Positions 27,742-37,309 are shown, counted from the stretch's first letter. The stretch is DNA of 64,000 bases from an uncultured Tropicimonas sp. (GCA_947495685.1 CANLZY010000003.1:124001-188000); one strand, 5' to 3'. Notes: generated by a model not told the origin, from the letters alone. A program made the numbers and translations.

Positions 27742-28772
27742 GAGTCTTCCTCCGGGTCTGATAGCTCGTGGCCTGCGGTGACGCCACTGACAAGATTGTA
27801 TGACAGCAGGTCCGGAATTGTCCGGGGGTCCCGCACCAGCGGGCGAACCTGCACCCGCAACGCCCGGGCCAGCACCTCGGGCGCGGCAAAGTCGGCCAAT
27901 GCCTGGGCCAGGGACACCAGCACGAACCGTAGCGGCGCGCCCGTGGTCGCCTGCAACACGCTCGGCAAATCCTGCGGCACCACCGTGCCGATCCGGGGAT
28001 AGCCACCGATGGTCTGACATTCCGGACCCAAAACGAAGGGCGTGCCATCCCCCGTGATCTGCAAGTCGCCCGGGACAATTACCTCCGACACAAGGTTCAA
28101 CCCGTCCGCCGGTCGAAATCCCTCGGTGTCAAAGCCCAGCCGCACGCCTTGCCGGTTTCCCCATGCGGTGCGAACAAACTCGGTTGCAAAGAACCGGCGC
28201 AACGTCTCTTCTGGAAACAGCGACGTCTGTGGCCCCGCCAGAACCCGGATTGGCCCGCCCTCGAACCGATCGACTGGATCGAGGCCAACGGACCCCAGTG
28301 GGGCGCTGTCAGCGCGTGCCACCGGCAAGCGTGCACCCGTCGCGAGTGCACTGCCAAGGCCAGCGGCCAGGTGGGCACCACGCCCGCCAACCCGTTCCGG
28401 CACCGCCAAGCCGCCCCGCACATGCAGATAGGCGAAATGTCCGACCCCGCTCGGGGCAAGTTCAAGGCGTTCGCCCGGCAACAGCAAATGGCTGGCGTTC
28501 CAGCGCAGGTCCCCGCCATCCCGCCGCGCCCGCATCGGCGCCCCGGTCAATGCAATCAACACCGGGCTGGTGACCTCGACCGTGACCGTGGTTCCGGCGA
28601 TCTCGATCGCGGCCAGATCGGCGGACTGGCCCAGCAACGCCGCCCCCTCGGCCAGCGCGATCGGGTCCGCGGCACCGCCGCGCGACAGCCCCTGCGCAAG
28701 GAACCCGGTCCGTCCCAGATCCTGAACCGTCACACCAGGGCCGGAGCGGCACAACACCAGTTCCGACGTCAT
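27738..28772 (-). CDS. pxpC: 5-oxoprolinase subunit C (biotin-dependent carboxyltransferase fold)
   Basis: A 344-residue protein of the allophanate hydrolase subunit 2 (AHS2) family. It begins with GPGVTVQDLGRTGFLAQGLSRGGAADPIALAEG, contains EIAGTTVTVEVTSP, and ends the conserved part with ECQTIGGYPRIGTV. The start at 28772 matches the family start; the open frame above it has no PxpB-like sequence. There is no clear ribosome site. In most bacteria pxpB (AHS1) precedes or is fused to this gene; here the upstream DNA runs straight to the divergent kinase, so pxpB must be elsewhere or missing. Confidence 0.88.
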   Translation of the reverse strand: MTSELVLCRSGPGVTVQDLGRTGFLAQGLSRGGAADPIALAEGAALLGQSADLAAIEIAGTTVTVEVTSPVLIALTGAPMRARRDGGDLRWNASHLLLPGERLELAPSGVGHFAYLHVRGGLAVPERVGGRGAHLAAGLGSALATGARLPVARADSAPLGSVGLDPVDRFEGGPIRVLAGPQTSLFPEETLRRFFATEFVRTAWGNRQGVRLGFDTEGFRPADGLNLVSEVIVPGDLQITGDGTPFVLGPECQTIGGYPRIGTVVPQDLPSVLQATTGAPLRFVLVSLAQALADFAAPEVLARALRVQVRPLVRDPRTIPDLLSYNLVSGVTAGHELSDPEEDS

Positions 28773-29074
28773 CCGCGACACCACCGTCCGAGGGGTGCCC
28801 TTGATGTCAGGGGGTCTGATGTTCTGCACATGGCTTGGCACTCCAACCGGGCCGACGCCCGCGCGGACTATTTTGGCAGGCAATCGAAATGTCAACGACA
28901 GGCCCGGTGCGAAGGATCTTCCGGCGGCCACGAGATCCGACTGGCTGGTTGCGCCACCTGGCACCTGACCCGCGTCCAAATAGACCACCCGGCAGTTGCG
29001 ACTTGATGCAGGGGCGCGGATCGCTAGGGTTGTTGCTGATCAGGGCAGAATGGCCCCCGCGAGCAAGCCGAGAA
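28773..29074. other. Intergenic region between pxpC and the hybrid kinase
   Basis: About 300 bp. Open frames on both strands here are extensions of the flanking genes without family sequence. I see no convincing promoter, repeat or small gene. Confidence 0.4.
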
Positions 29075-31552
29075 ATGGCGAAAAACACTTCGATACGCTT
29101 CCTTCCCTCGATCTTTATCGCGATTTCAATCCTGATTATCGCCTATCTTGCCGATCAGCAGCACAACCGCGTCCTTGTTCAGGAGCGCCGGGAGCACGTC
29201 ACATCCCAGGTAGAGAACGTTCGAACCCACCTTGAACGCCAACTCAGCATGGACTTGCAGAGCACGGGAGGGTTGGCTGCGGTCCTGGGCGCAATGGAAA
29301 CCATCGACCAGTCATCGTTCCAGGGGGTGGTCGAACAAGCGTTTCCGGACAATCCCGAAATCGTCCGGGTCGAATTCGCGCCATCGTTCGTCACCTCTGT
29401 CGTCGTACCGCTGAGCGGAAACGAGTCCCGGATCGGGACCGACCTGCGCGAACAACCACTGGGCCAGGACAGCTTTGACCGGATGCGCGAGACCGGAAAC
29501 CTGGAACTTCTTGGGCCGTTTCGGCTGGAATCGGGTGGACAGGGGTTGCTGGCGCATCATCCCGTCTTTTTCAATGCAACGTCTGCCACCTATTTCCAGG
29601 GAATTCTCTCGGTCGTGCTCAGCATCGACGTCATGCTGGAACAGAGCGGCGTGCCCGACCCGGATCACCAGATCGAATATGCGGTGTCGCACAGCGACAT
29701 TCGCGGTGACCTTCGCGGGCTCTTCTTTGGCGACGAGGCGATCGTCGCCGACGCGCCGGTCAACGTCGAGATGTCGCTTCGTCAAGGCAGTTGGACGATC
29801 TTTGCCCGACCGATCGGCGGCTGGAAGCCACCTGTGGCAGGTCAACTCAACTATCGGCTGGGGCTGGCAGGGCTTGGACTGCTCGTCCTGCTGCCCGCAC
29901 TGATAGCAAACTGGTTTGCCGTCACCCAGAGAAAGGTGATCGCCGACCTCGAAGCCGCCGAAGACCGGCTGCGCGGGGTGCTTCAGAACATGCCGGGCGT
30001 GGTCTTCACCTACACGATGATGCCGGACCGCAGCCTGCCGGGACCGGGTGACCAGATCCGGTTCATGAATGTCAGCCCTGACGAAGCGGTTTGGGGCATT
30101 TCGGTGGCGACGGCCGAGTCCGACGCGATGGCGTTGTTTTCCCTCGTACCGGACGACGACCACCTTCAAACCTTCATGGAGGACGTCCGCAAGAGCCACG
30201 ACACGCTCCAGCCATGGCACTCCCGATGGCGGATTGCGATGCCGACCGGCGAGGACCGCTGGCTGGAAGGGCGCGGCCACCCGACACGCCTGCCCGATGG
30301 ATCAACCCGCTGGTTCTCCATGATCGTCGACATCACCAGCGAGGCGGAACGAGAAGCCGAACTCCAACAGCAGAAGGAGCTTACCTTCCAGGCCCAGAAA
30401 AGCGACAGCATCGGCAAGCTGACGGGCGGCGTCGCGCATGATTTCAACAACCTGCTGGCTGTCGTGATGGGAAACCAGGAACTCCTGCGCGAGGAACTTG
30501 ACAAGGAACCCGGCGGTCGGCCGGACCTGATCGAGTTTGTCGACAGCACGCTGCGCGCAACCCAGCGAGGCGCGGACCTGACCCGCAAGATGCTGAGCTT
30601 TGCCCGCCGTGCCCGTCTGGAACCCCAGGTTCTGGATCTCAACCAGATCGTGCGGGAAACAAGCACCTGGGCCGGCCGGACGATGCCCGAAACCATCCAG
30701 CTGGAAACCAGTCTGTCCGAACATCTGCCGAAGGTCAAAATCGACCGGAACTCGGCGGAAAACGCGTTATTGAACTTGATGGTCAACGCCCGTGACGCAA
30801 TGCCGGACGGCGGTATACTGTCGATCAGAACATCGACCGTCACCATCACACCGCAGGCCCCATTGAACGTGAACAGCCGGTTGGAACCGGGCGAATACGT
30901 CCGGCTGTCGATCAGCGACACCGGGGTTGGCATCCCCGCGGAAAGCATCGAGCGGATATTCGAGCCCTTCTTCACCACCAAACCCGCCGCCAGTGGCTCC
31001 GGGCTGGGGCTATCGATGGTACAGGGTTTCATGGAACAGTCCGGTGGGACGGTGCAGGCGACCTCCGAACTGGCGGTCGGCACAACCTTCAACCTCTATT
31101 TCAAGGCCTTGCTTCTGGACGAAGACACGGCGCCGACCACCGAAGCACGCCCGGCGGGAATCGTCCAGCATCCCGCGAGGGTCCTGCTGGTCGAAGACGA
31201 ACTGGAAGTCCGCCGTGTGCTCGTGTCGACCTTGACGCGGGTTGGTTATACCGTGACCAGCGCCCCCTCCGGCGACCTCGCGTTCGAAATCTACAGGACA
31301 TCGCCGGACTTCGACATACTGGTCACGGATATCGTCATGCCGGGAGAGCTGCAGGGAACGGACCTCGCCTCGGTCATTCGCGGAATGCAGCCCGAGATGC
31401 CGGTCGTCTTCATGACCGGATATGCCAGCGGTGCCGCCAAGCAGGAAGGTGCGGCGCCGACGAACGACATCCGGCTGACAAAACCCGTCGCCCGCAACGA
31501 CCTCGTCACTGCGATCGAGCAGGCGTTGTCGACGCGTCGGCAACGCCCCTGA
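29075..31552 (+). CDS. CHASE-PAS hybrid histidine kinase with receiver domain
   Basis: An 825-residue membrane sensor. A transmembrane helix at about 9-26 and a second near 267-288 enclose a periplasmic CHASE-type ligand domain. A PAS-like segment follows (about 300-430), then the phosphoacceptor helix GKLTGGVAHDFNNLLAVVMG (His near 455), an ATPase domain with NLMVNARDAMPDGG, DTGVGIP and GSGLGLSMV, and a C-terminal receiver with VLLVEDE (about 702) and phospho-Asp in ILVTDIVMPG (about 750). The first ATG that fits is at 29075; the ribosome site is weak. The ligand is unknown; the next gene encodes a betaine-type binding protein, so a compatible solute is plausible. Confidence 0.9.
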   Translation: MAKNTSIRFLPSIFIAISILIIAYLADQQHNRVLVQERREHVTSQVENVRTHLERQLSMDLQSTGGLAAVLGAMETIDQSSFQGVVEQAFPDNPEIVRVEFAPSFVTSVVVPLSGNESRIGTDLREQPLGQDSFDRMRETGNLELLGPFRLESGGQGLLAHHPVFFNATSATYFQGILSVVLSIDVMLEQSGVPDPDHQIEYAVSHSDIRGDLRGLFFGDEAIVADAPVNVEMSLRQGSWTIFARPIGGWKPPVAGQLNYRLGLAGLGLLVLLPALIANWFAVTQRKVIADLEAAEDRLRGVLQNMPGVVFTYTMMPDRSLPGPGDQIRFMNVSPDEAVWGISVATAESDAMALFSLVPDDDHLQTFMEDVRKSHDTLQPWHSRWRIAMPTGEDRWLEGRGHPTRLPDGSTRWFSMIVDITSEAEREAELQQQKELTFQAQKSDSIGKLTGGVAHDFNNLLAVVMGNQELLREELDKEPGGRPDLIEFVDSTLRATQRGADLTRKMLSFARRARLEPQVLDLNQIVRETSTWAGRTMPETIQLETSLSEHLPKVKIDRNSAENALLNLMVNARDAMPDGGILSIRTSTVTITPQAPLNVNSRLEPGEYVRLSISDTGVGIPAESIERIFEPFFTTKPAASGSGLGLSMVQGFMEQSGGTVQATSELAVGTTFNLYFKALLLDEDTAPTTEARPAGIVQHPARVLLVEDELEVRRVLVSTLTRVGYTVTSAPSGDLAFEIYRTSPDFDILVTDIVMPGELQGTDLASVIRGMQPEMPVVFMTGYASGAAKQEGAAPTNDIRLTKPVARNDLVTAIEQALSTRRQRP

Positions 31553-31647
31553 CGCCGCCAGCGCCTCTCCGGGAAACGGTCAGAATTACGTCGGGTTACC
31601 TAGACTTTATGACAGGTTTCCCGCCGCCAACCTCATAGTTACGCTCC

Positions 31648-31671
31648 TGACACTCCATTTTTTTTGTGTCA
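31648..31671. promoter_or_regulatory. Inverted repeat with T8 spacer before the binding-protein gene
   Basis: TGACAC / GTGTCA arms separated by TCC-A-T8, 24 bp before the GTG start of the binding protein and 95 bp after the kinase stop. It could be an operator, or with the T-run part of a terminator. The role is unsettled. Confidence 0.35.
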
Positions 31672-31694
31672 CAGTTATTCTATCCGGAGGCAGC

Positions 31695-32708
31695 GTGAAG
31701 CGTAGTTACAAGCAGGCGAGCCGCGCAGGCCCCATCAGGCTGCTCATTGTTCAGTTGTTCCTCGCGGCTTTCATCGCTTTCACATGTGCCGGTCCGACGT
31801 CGGCACAAACCCGGATCATGATCGCCCTCCCCAGCTGGCCTGGCGGCGAAATCATGGCCAACCTGATCGGCCAGGTCATCGAGAGCAGGTATGGGCACAA
31901 GGTCGGGTACGTGCCGCGCGCGAATGCCGGCATTTTTGCCGCGATGGACCTCGGGCACGGCGAGATCGACATTCACCCGGACGTCTGGCTGCCCAACCAG
32001 CAATATTTCGTCGATGTGTACGTCCGCGACAAGCAAACCGTCCTGCTGTCGGACACACCCTACGAGGGGCGATCGGGCATCTGCGTTCCCACGCAAATCG
32101 CCCAGGACCACGCCATCAGAACGGTGCGGGATCTTGCAGATCCATCAGTTCAGGCGGCGCTTGATCTCGATGGCGACGGACGCGGCGAAATCTGGGTAGG
32201 CCAGACGGACTGGGTCTCGACATACTCGAATCTGGTAAGATTGCGCGACTACGGCCTTGTCGACAGCCTTGCTCCGAGCACCGAGGCAGAGGCCGTTTTC
32301 TTTGCTCGGTTGAGTGACGCGATCGGCCATGGCCGCGGTGCCGCCTTTTACTGCTACATACCGCACTACATTCACATCCAGCACGACCTGACCATGCTGG
32401 AAGAACCCCCGTATGATCCCTCGCAACACACCTTTGTCGCGCCGGATCAGGATGTGGACTGGTATGCAAAGTCCAGGATCCTGACGGGCGCGCCGGACCA
32501 ACGGGTTGCCGTGGCCTTTTCCTCGGCGCTGCGACTCCGGCACCCGGAAATTGCGAAACTGGTGGCTGACGTCCGGATCCACGCCGACGACCTGTCCAAG
32601 ATGCTCTTTGATGTTCATGTGGACAGGATGCCGCTGAAGACCGTTGTCGCAAACTGGGTTCAGGCAAACGCTAACAGCATTTCGGCGTGGGGGGCGCAAG
32701 ACCGGTAG
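31695..32708 (+). CDS. Glycine betaine/proline-type ABC transporter substrate-binding protein
   Basis: A 337-residue OpuAC-family periplasmic protein with a Sec signal peptide ending near TSAQT. Aromatic residues expected in the betaine-binding cage are present in ALPSWPGGE, HPDVWLPNQQYF, VGQTDWVSTYS and QDVDWYAKSR. The start is GTG at 31695 with GGAGG at 6-10 nt. No permease or ATPase gene accompanies it in the window, so it is an orphan binding protein that may serve a transporter elsewhere or act as the sensory partner of the CHASE kinase just upstream. The latter is inference from adjacency. Confidence 0.88.
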   Translation: MKRSYKQASRAGPIRLLIVQLFLAAFIAFTCAGPTSAQTRIMIALPSWPGGEIMANLIGQVIESRYGHKVGYVPRANAGIFAAMDLGHGEIDIHPDVWLPNQQYFVDVYVRDKQTVLLSDTPYEGRSGICVPTQIAQDHAIRTVRDLADPSVQAALDLDGDGRGEIWVGQTDWVSTYSNLVRLRDYGLVDSLAPSTEAEAVFFARLSDAIGHGRGAAFYCYIPHYIHIQHDLTMLEEPPYDPSQHTFVAPDQDVDWYAKSRILTGAPDQRVAVAFSSALRLRHPEIAKLVADVRIHADDLSKMLFDVHVDRMPLKTVVANWVQANANSISAWGAQDR

Positions 32709-32796
32709 ATGTGGATGGGTGGTTTGGCACGGGCGAACCCGACCACTGATGCCGACCAAAGTCGAGCGACGGGCCTGGTCCGGACGGCCGTATCCC

Positions 32797-33951
32797 TCAG
32801 CTCGTTCGAACCAGTCCCATGAGCATGTCCAGACAGCGTTGAAGCTGTGGGATCTCGAGGAATTCGTCTGGCTGGTGGGCTTGGGCGATGGAGCCCGGGC
32901 CACAGACCACGACCGACATCCCCAAGGCCTGAAACAGCCCCGCCTCGGTGCCGAACGCGACAAGATCGGCGGTGGTTTCGCCGGTCAACTCAGCGACGAG
33001 ATCGCGCGCCTCGTTCGCCGCCATCGGCACCAGCCCGGCGATCTCGCCGATGATTTCGGTTTCGATCCGGGCATCTGGCGCGATGCGGCGCATCTCCGGC
33101 AACAGGATGTCATCGCAGAAGGCACGCGCGGAGTGGCGCACGAAATCGGCGTCCGCTCCGGTCACCGGTCGGGTCTCCCATTCAACCTCGGCCTGCCCTG
33201 CAATCACGTTGCGCGCCGTGCCGCCGTGCATCCGGCCGATATTCAGGGTGCTCCAGGGCGGGTCAAAGCGACTGTCCGTCGGGGCGCGCCCTTGCAACTC
33301 CGCGCGCATGGCCAGTAGCCGATGCACGAACCGCGCCGCGAATTCGGCGGCGTTCACGCCCTTTTCGGGCGCGGAGCCGTGCCCCTCGGTGCCGGAAAAG
33401 CGGGTGGTGTATTCGTTGCACCCCTTGTGCCCCTCGATGATCCGCATCCCTGTCGGTTCGCCGATGATGGCCATGGCTGGGGCAATTTCGCGCTGGCGCA
33501 ACTCTTCGGCGAGTTGCTGCGCCCCGAGGCAGCCCACCTCCTCGTCATAGGTGAAGGCGAAATGCAGCGGCCGGCGCAGGTCGGCAGCGGCGAATTCGGG
33601 AAGGCAGGCAAGCGTGGCGGCGATGAACCCCTTCATGTCACAGGTTCCCCGGCCATAGAGCCGCCCGCCGTCACGCCGCATCGTGAAGGGATCGCTGGTC
33701 CAGCCCGCCCCCTCGGCCGGGACGACATCGGTATGCCCGGACAGCACGATGCCCCCCGGGGCGTCCGGCCCGAGCGTCGCGAACAGGTTTGCCTTCAGCC
33801 CCGTCCTGTCGTGCAGCAGGTCGACATGGGCCCCGGCCTCCGACAGCAACGAGGCCAGATGCACGATCATCTCCAGGTTTGGTTCCGAGGAAACGGTCGG
33901 GTAGGCGATCAGGTCGTCCAGGATCGCGATTGCGCTTTCAAGCCGCTCCAT
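32797..33951 (-). CDS. M20 amidohydrolase, probable N-acetyl-diaminobutyrate deacetylase (DoeB2/ArgE-like)
   Basis: A 384-residue M20 peptidase-family enzyme. The metal ligands and base are visible: SGHTDVVP (His73, Asp75), GTCDMKG (Asp105), DEEVG (Glu137-138), later GEPTGM and a C-terminal GPGSIAQAHQPDEF His. By sequence alone it resembles acetylornithine deacetylase (ArgE). Its position, overlapping the stop of the ectoine hydrolase gene, suggests the DoeB2 role: removing acetate from N-alpha-acetyl-diaminobutyrate. The ATG at 33951 or the GTG at 33957 are both possible. The usual DoeB/EutE enzyme of the aspartoacylase family is not seen in this window. Confidence 0.85.
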   Translation of the reverse strand: MERLESAIAILDDLIAYPTVSSEPNLEMIVHLASLLSEAGAHVDLLHDRTGLKANLFATLGPDAPGGIVLSGHTDVVPAEGAGWTSDPFTMRRDGGRLYGRGTCDMKGFIAATLACLPEFAAADLRRPLHFAFTYDEEVGCLGAQQLAEELRQREIAPAMAIIGEPTGMRIIEGHKGCNEYTTRFSGTEGHGSAPEKGVNAAEFAARFVHRLLAMRAELQGRAPTDSRFDPPWSTLNIGRMHGGTARNVIAGQAEVEWETRPVTGADADFVRHSARAFCDDILLPEMRRIAPDARIETEIIGEIAGLVPMAANEARDLVAELTGETTADLVAFGTEAGLFQALGMSVVVCGPGSIAQAHQPDEFLEIPQLQRCLDMLMGLVRTS

Positions 33952-33953
33952 GC

Positions 33954-35138
33954 TCACGCCTTGACGAAGAGCTGTCGAGGCCGGTCGCAGAAGCATTCGG
34001 CGGCGCCTTCGGGACGGATCAGGATGCTCTCGGTGATCTCCAGTCCCCAATCCTCCATCCATAACCCGGGCATGAAATGGAACGTCATACCTGGTTTGAG
34101 GATCGTCTCGTCTTCGGTCCGAAAGGAGATCGTGCGCTCGCCCCAATCGGGCGGATAGCTGATACCGATCGGGTAGCCGCAGCGCGCCCCACGCTCGATT
34201 CCTGCGCGTTCCAGCGGGGCGGCGAGCGCATTGGCGACATCGGCAGCGCGATTGCCGGCGCGGGCGGCCTCCAGCCCGGCCTCCAGCCCCTCGACCAGCG
34301 CCGCCTCGGCCCGGCGGAAGGTCTCGGTCGGCTGGCCGAGAAAGACCGTCCGGCAGAATGGCACGTGATACCGGCGATAGCAGCCCGCCAGTTCGAAAAA
34401 GGTCGCCTCGCCGACGCGGAAGGGCGCCCCGTTCCAGGTCAGGTGGGGCGCGGCGGCGTCAGGTCCGCTCGGGACCAATGGCACGATGGCCGGGTAGTCG
34501 CCCCAATCCTCGTCGATGCCCATCATCTGGTCGCGAAGGATCTCCGCCACCAGCTCGTTCTTGCGCATCCCCGGCTCGATCCGTTCGACCACGCCGTCCA
34601 TCACCTTCTCGGCGATCCGCGCCGCCTTGCGCATGAAGGCGATCTCCTCGTCGGATTTCACCCCGCGCTGCCAGTTGACCAGCGCGGTCGCGTCGACCAG
34701 ATCGGCCTCTGGCAACTCGGCCAGCAAGGTTGTGTAGGCCTTGGCCGAGAAATAGTAATTGTCCATCTCGACGCCAATCCGGCCACGCCCGCCCCTTGCC
34801 GTGCGGATGATCGCAGCCAGGTCCTGCATCGCGTGGCGCTCGTTCGATTGCACGAAATTGTCGGCATAGCCACGCACGCAGTCGGCCTCCATCCAGACGG
34901 TCCGCAACGCTCCGTTGGCATCCTGCCGGCGCCCCCACCAGAGCGGGTCGCGGTCGGGAAAAACCAGCACGCCTTGATGAACGTAAAAGGACCAGCCGTC
35001 ATAGCCGGTGAGCCAGGCCATGTTCGAGGGATCCTCGACAAACAGCAGGTCAAGCCCTGCCTTGGCCATCGCCGCGCGGGTCTTGTCGAGGCGGCGTGCA
35101 TATTCGACACGGCTGAAAGGAAGGTCGGGCGCGGTCAT
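33954..35138 (-). CDS. doeA: Ectoine hydrolase, M24 metallopeptidase family
   Basis: A 394-residue pita-bread enzyme that opens the ectoine ring to N-acetyl-diaminobutyrate (DoeA/EutD). The N-terminal creatinase-like domain includes FVEDPSNMAWLTGYDGWSFYVHQGVLV; the catalytic domain has EEIAFMRKAARIAEKVMDGV, ELAGCYRRYHVPFCRTVFLG, CGYPIGISYPPDWGE and the end MTFHFMPGLWMEDWGLEITESI. These are characteristic of DoeA, as opposed to proline dipeptidases. It is divergent from eutB over a 180-bp promoter region, and is followed by the deacetylase gene with overlapping codons. Confidence 0.92.
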   Translation of the reverse strand: MTAPDLPFSRVEYARRLDKTRAAMAKAGLDLLFVEDPSNMAWLTGYDGWSFYVHQGVLVFPDRDPLWWGRRQDANGALRTVWMEADCVRGYADNFVQSNERHAMQDLAAIIRTARGGRGRIGVEMDNYYFSAKAYTTLLAELPEADLVDATALVNWQRGVKSDEEIAFMRKAARIAEKVMDGVVERIEPGMRKNELVAEILRDQMMGIDEDWGDYPAIVPLVPSGPDAAAPHLTWNGAPFRVGEATFFELAGCYRRYHVPFCRTVFLGQPTETFRRAEAALVEGLEAGLEAARAGNRAADVANALAAPLERAGIERGARCGYPIGISYPPDWGERTISFRTEDETILKPGMTFHFMPGLWMEDWGLEITESILIRPEGAAECFCDRPRQLFVKA

Positions 35139-35162
35139 GCGGTTTCTCCAAGCGGCGCGCTG

Positions 35163-35219
35163 TGTCGCGCGAAAGCAGCCCGGGGGAGCCGCTCCAATCT
35201 GTTGCGGAAAACCCCGCAA
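35163..35219. promoter_or_regulatory. Divergent doeA/eutB promoter region with repeats
   Basis: TGTCGC at 35163-35168 and a perfect inverted repeat TTGCGG / CCGCAA (arms 35202-35207 and 35214-35219). Both lie between the divergent starts of doeA and eutB and are candidate operator elements. The TGTCGC word recurs in other control regions of this cluster. Confidence 0.35.
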
Positions 35220-35318
35220 AAACCGTCACGTTGACAGGCGAACGGCTTGCGTGATCTGTTTAACGATTAGCGGGGGGCATCCTCCCGATGTCAAGAAATT
35301 GCAAACCTGGGGAACGCC

Positions 35319-36326
35319 ATGCGGCCGGAAATGCCGGATATTCTTGCGGCGCGCGCGGTGTTGCGCGGCCGCGCGGACGCGACGCCCCTGGTGCCATCTG
35401 CGTTCCTGACCGACCGCCTTGGGCACGAGGTTCTGCTGAAGCTCGAAATTGCGCAGCCCATGGGGGCCTTCAAGCTGCGCGGCGCGATGAACGCGGTGAT
35501 GGCACTGCCCAAGGACGTCACCGGCGTGACCTGCTGTTCGACCGGCAACCATGGCCGGGCGGTGGCCTATGCCGCGCGCGAGCGCGGGCTGCGGGCCGTG
35601 ATCTGCATGTCCTCGCTTGTGCCCGAGGCCAAGATCGCGGGCATCCGAACCTTGGGCGGCGAGGTGCGGATCGAGGGGCAGAGCCAAGACGATGCGCAGA
35701 CGCTCTGCACGCGGCTGTGCGACACGGAAGGGCTGACCGAGATCCCACCGTTCGACGACCCGAAGGTGATCGCGGGGCAAGGCACGATCGGGTTGGAGAT
35801 GCTGGAGGCGCGCCCGGATCTGGACATGTTGCTGGTGCCGCTGTCGGGAGGCGGGTTGGCGGCGGGGGTGGCGCAGGCCGCCAGGGCGCTGAACCCGCGC
35901 ATCCGCATCATCGGCATCACGATGGATCGCGGGGCGGCGATGTTTCAATCGCTCGCCGCCGGGCATCCCGTCGCGGTCGAAGAGGTTGCGAGCCTTGCCG
36001 ACAGTCTTGGCGGCGGCATCGGCGCGGCCAACCGTTACACGTTCGAGATGTGCCGGGAGCTGCTCGACACGACGCTGCTGGTGAGCGAGGCCGAGATCTA
36101 CCGCGCCATGCAGGCGCTCTTTTTCGAGGATCGGATCGTGGCCGAGGGAGGTAGCGTCGTGGGCATTGCCGCGGCACTGGCGGGAAAGCTGCCGGAGCCA
36201 AGGGGACCGCTCGCCACCATCATCACCGGGCGCAATCTCGACATGACCCTGTTCACGCGGGTCATCAACGGCGAGGACATTGCCCTCGGGGGCCAGATCG
36301 TGAAGGGTGCGCCCTATGGCACGTGA
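35319..36326 (+). CDS. eutB: Hydroxyectoine utilisation dehydratase EutB
   Basis: A 335-residue fold-type II PLP enzyme of the threonine dehydratase family. The PLP lysine is in MGAFKLRGAMNAV (Lys52); the cofactor phosphate loop is PLSGGGLAAGVA; STGNHGRAVAYAA is conserved. In the hydroxyectoine pathway the EutB protein is proposed to dehydrate the hydroxylated deacetylation product. It lies between doeA and eutC as in other alphaproteobacterial ectoine clusters, which is what supports the EutB call over a generic threonine dehydratase. The ATG is preceded by TGGGGA. Confidence 0.88.
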   Translation: MRPEMPDILAARAVLRGRADATPLVPSAFLTDRLGHEVLLKLEIAQPMGAFKLRGAMNAVMALPKDVTGVTCCSTGNHGRAVAYAARERGLRAVICMSSLVPEAKIAGIRTLGGEVRIEGQSQDDAQTLCTRLCDTEGLTEIPPFDDPKVIAGQGTIGLEMLEARPDLDMLLVPLSGGGLAAGVAQAARALNPRIRIIGITMDRGAAMFQSLAAGHPVAVEEVASLADSLGGGIGAANRYTFEMCRELLDTTLLVSEAEIYRAMQALFFEDRIVAEGGSVVGIAAALAGKLPEPRGPLATIITGRNLDMTLFTRVINGEDIALGGQIVKGAPYGT

Positions 36327-37308
36327 CGTGACAATCCTGAGCGAAGCCGACCTGCGGCAGGCGGTGCCGCTTGACCTTGCAGCAATCGATTGTGTGGAAC
36401 GCGCCTTTTTCGCCCTGGGCGGCGGCAAGGTGGTGATGCCGCCCGTGCTTTCAATGGCGCTGCCGGAGGTGCATGGCGAGGTCGATGTCAAGACGGCCTA
36501 TATCCCCGGTTTCGACAGTTTCGCAATCAAGGTCAGCCCCGGCTTTTTCAACAATCCGTCGCTTGGCCTGCCGAGTTTGAACGGGCTGATGATCCTGTTT
36601 TCCGCCCACACCGGGCTGGTCGAGGCGCTGCTGCTCGACAACGGCTATCTGACCGACATCCGCACGGCTGCCGCCGGGGCGGTCGCCGCGCGCCGCCTCG
36701 CCCCGGCGCAGGTCGAGACCGCCGGGGTGATCGGGACCGGCGTACAGGCGCGGTTGCAGATGCAGGCCGCCCATCTCGTGCGCCCGTTCCGCCGTGGGCT
36801 GGTCTGGGGGCGCGACCGGGACAGGGCCGAAGCCTGTGCGGCGGACATCGCCGAAACCCTTGGGATCGAGGTCACCGTCGCGGCATCGCCTGAAACGCTG
36901 GTGTCCGGGGCGCAGCTTGTGATCACGACCACGCCAGCACGCACGCCGTTGCTGGCCGCGGACTGGCTGCATCCGGGGCTGCACATCACCGCCATGGGGT
37001 CCGATCAGGCTGGCAAGTCCGAGCTTGACCCGCAAATCCTCGCCCAGGCCGACCGCTATGTCTGCGACCGGCTCAGCCAGTGCGAAACGATGGGAGAACT
37101 GGCATCGGCGCTTGCCGCTGGCATCGGATCAACGATCGCGCCGATTGAACTGGGAACGCTGCTGCAAGCGGGCGACAGCATCCGACGCGACGCCACCGAA
37201 ATCACCGTCTGTGACCTGACCGGAACCGGGGTTCAGGACACGGCAATCGCAACGCTCGCCCGGGAGGCCGCGCTGCGGCGCGGGCTCGGCACGACACTAG
37301 GGATCTGA
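36316..37308 (+). CDS. eutC: Ectoine utilisation protein EutC, ornithine cyclodeaminase family
   Basis: A 330-residue protein of the ornithine cyclodeaminase/mu-crystallin family. Substrate residues lie in IPGFDSFAIKVSPGF and LLDNGYLTDIRTAAAGAVAARRLA; the NAD-binding loop is GVIGTGVQARLQ at about 138-149; a conserved HITAMGSDQAGKSELDP follows. EutC acts after EutB in hydroxyectoine utilisation, probably as an imine reductase or hydrolase. Its ATG overlaps the eutB end by 11 nt, so the genes are coupled. A GTG at 36307 in frame is an alternative start. Confidence 0.9.
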   Translation: MARDVTILSEADLRQAVPLDLAAIDCVERAFFALGGGKVVMPPVLSMALPEVHGEVDVKTAYIPGFDSFAIKVSPGFFNNPSLGLPSLNGLMILFSAHTGLVEALLLDNGYLTDIRTAAAGAVAARRLAPAQVETAGVIGTGVQARLQMQAAHLVRPFRRGLVWGRDRDRAEACAADIAETLGIEVTVAASPETLVSGAQLVITTTPARTPLLAADWLHPGLHITAMGSDQAGKSELDPQILAQADRYVCDRLSQCETMGELASALAAGIGSTIAPIELGTLLQAGDSIRRDATEITVCDLTGTGVQDTAIATLAREAALRRGLGTTLGI

Positions 37309-37309
37309 C

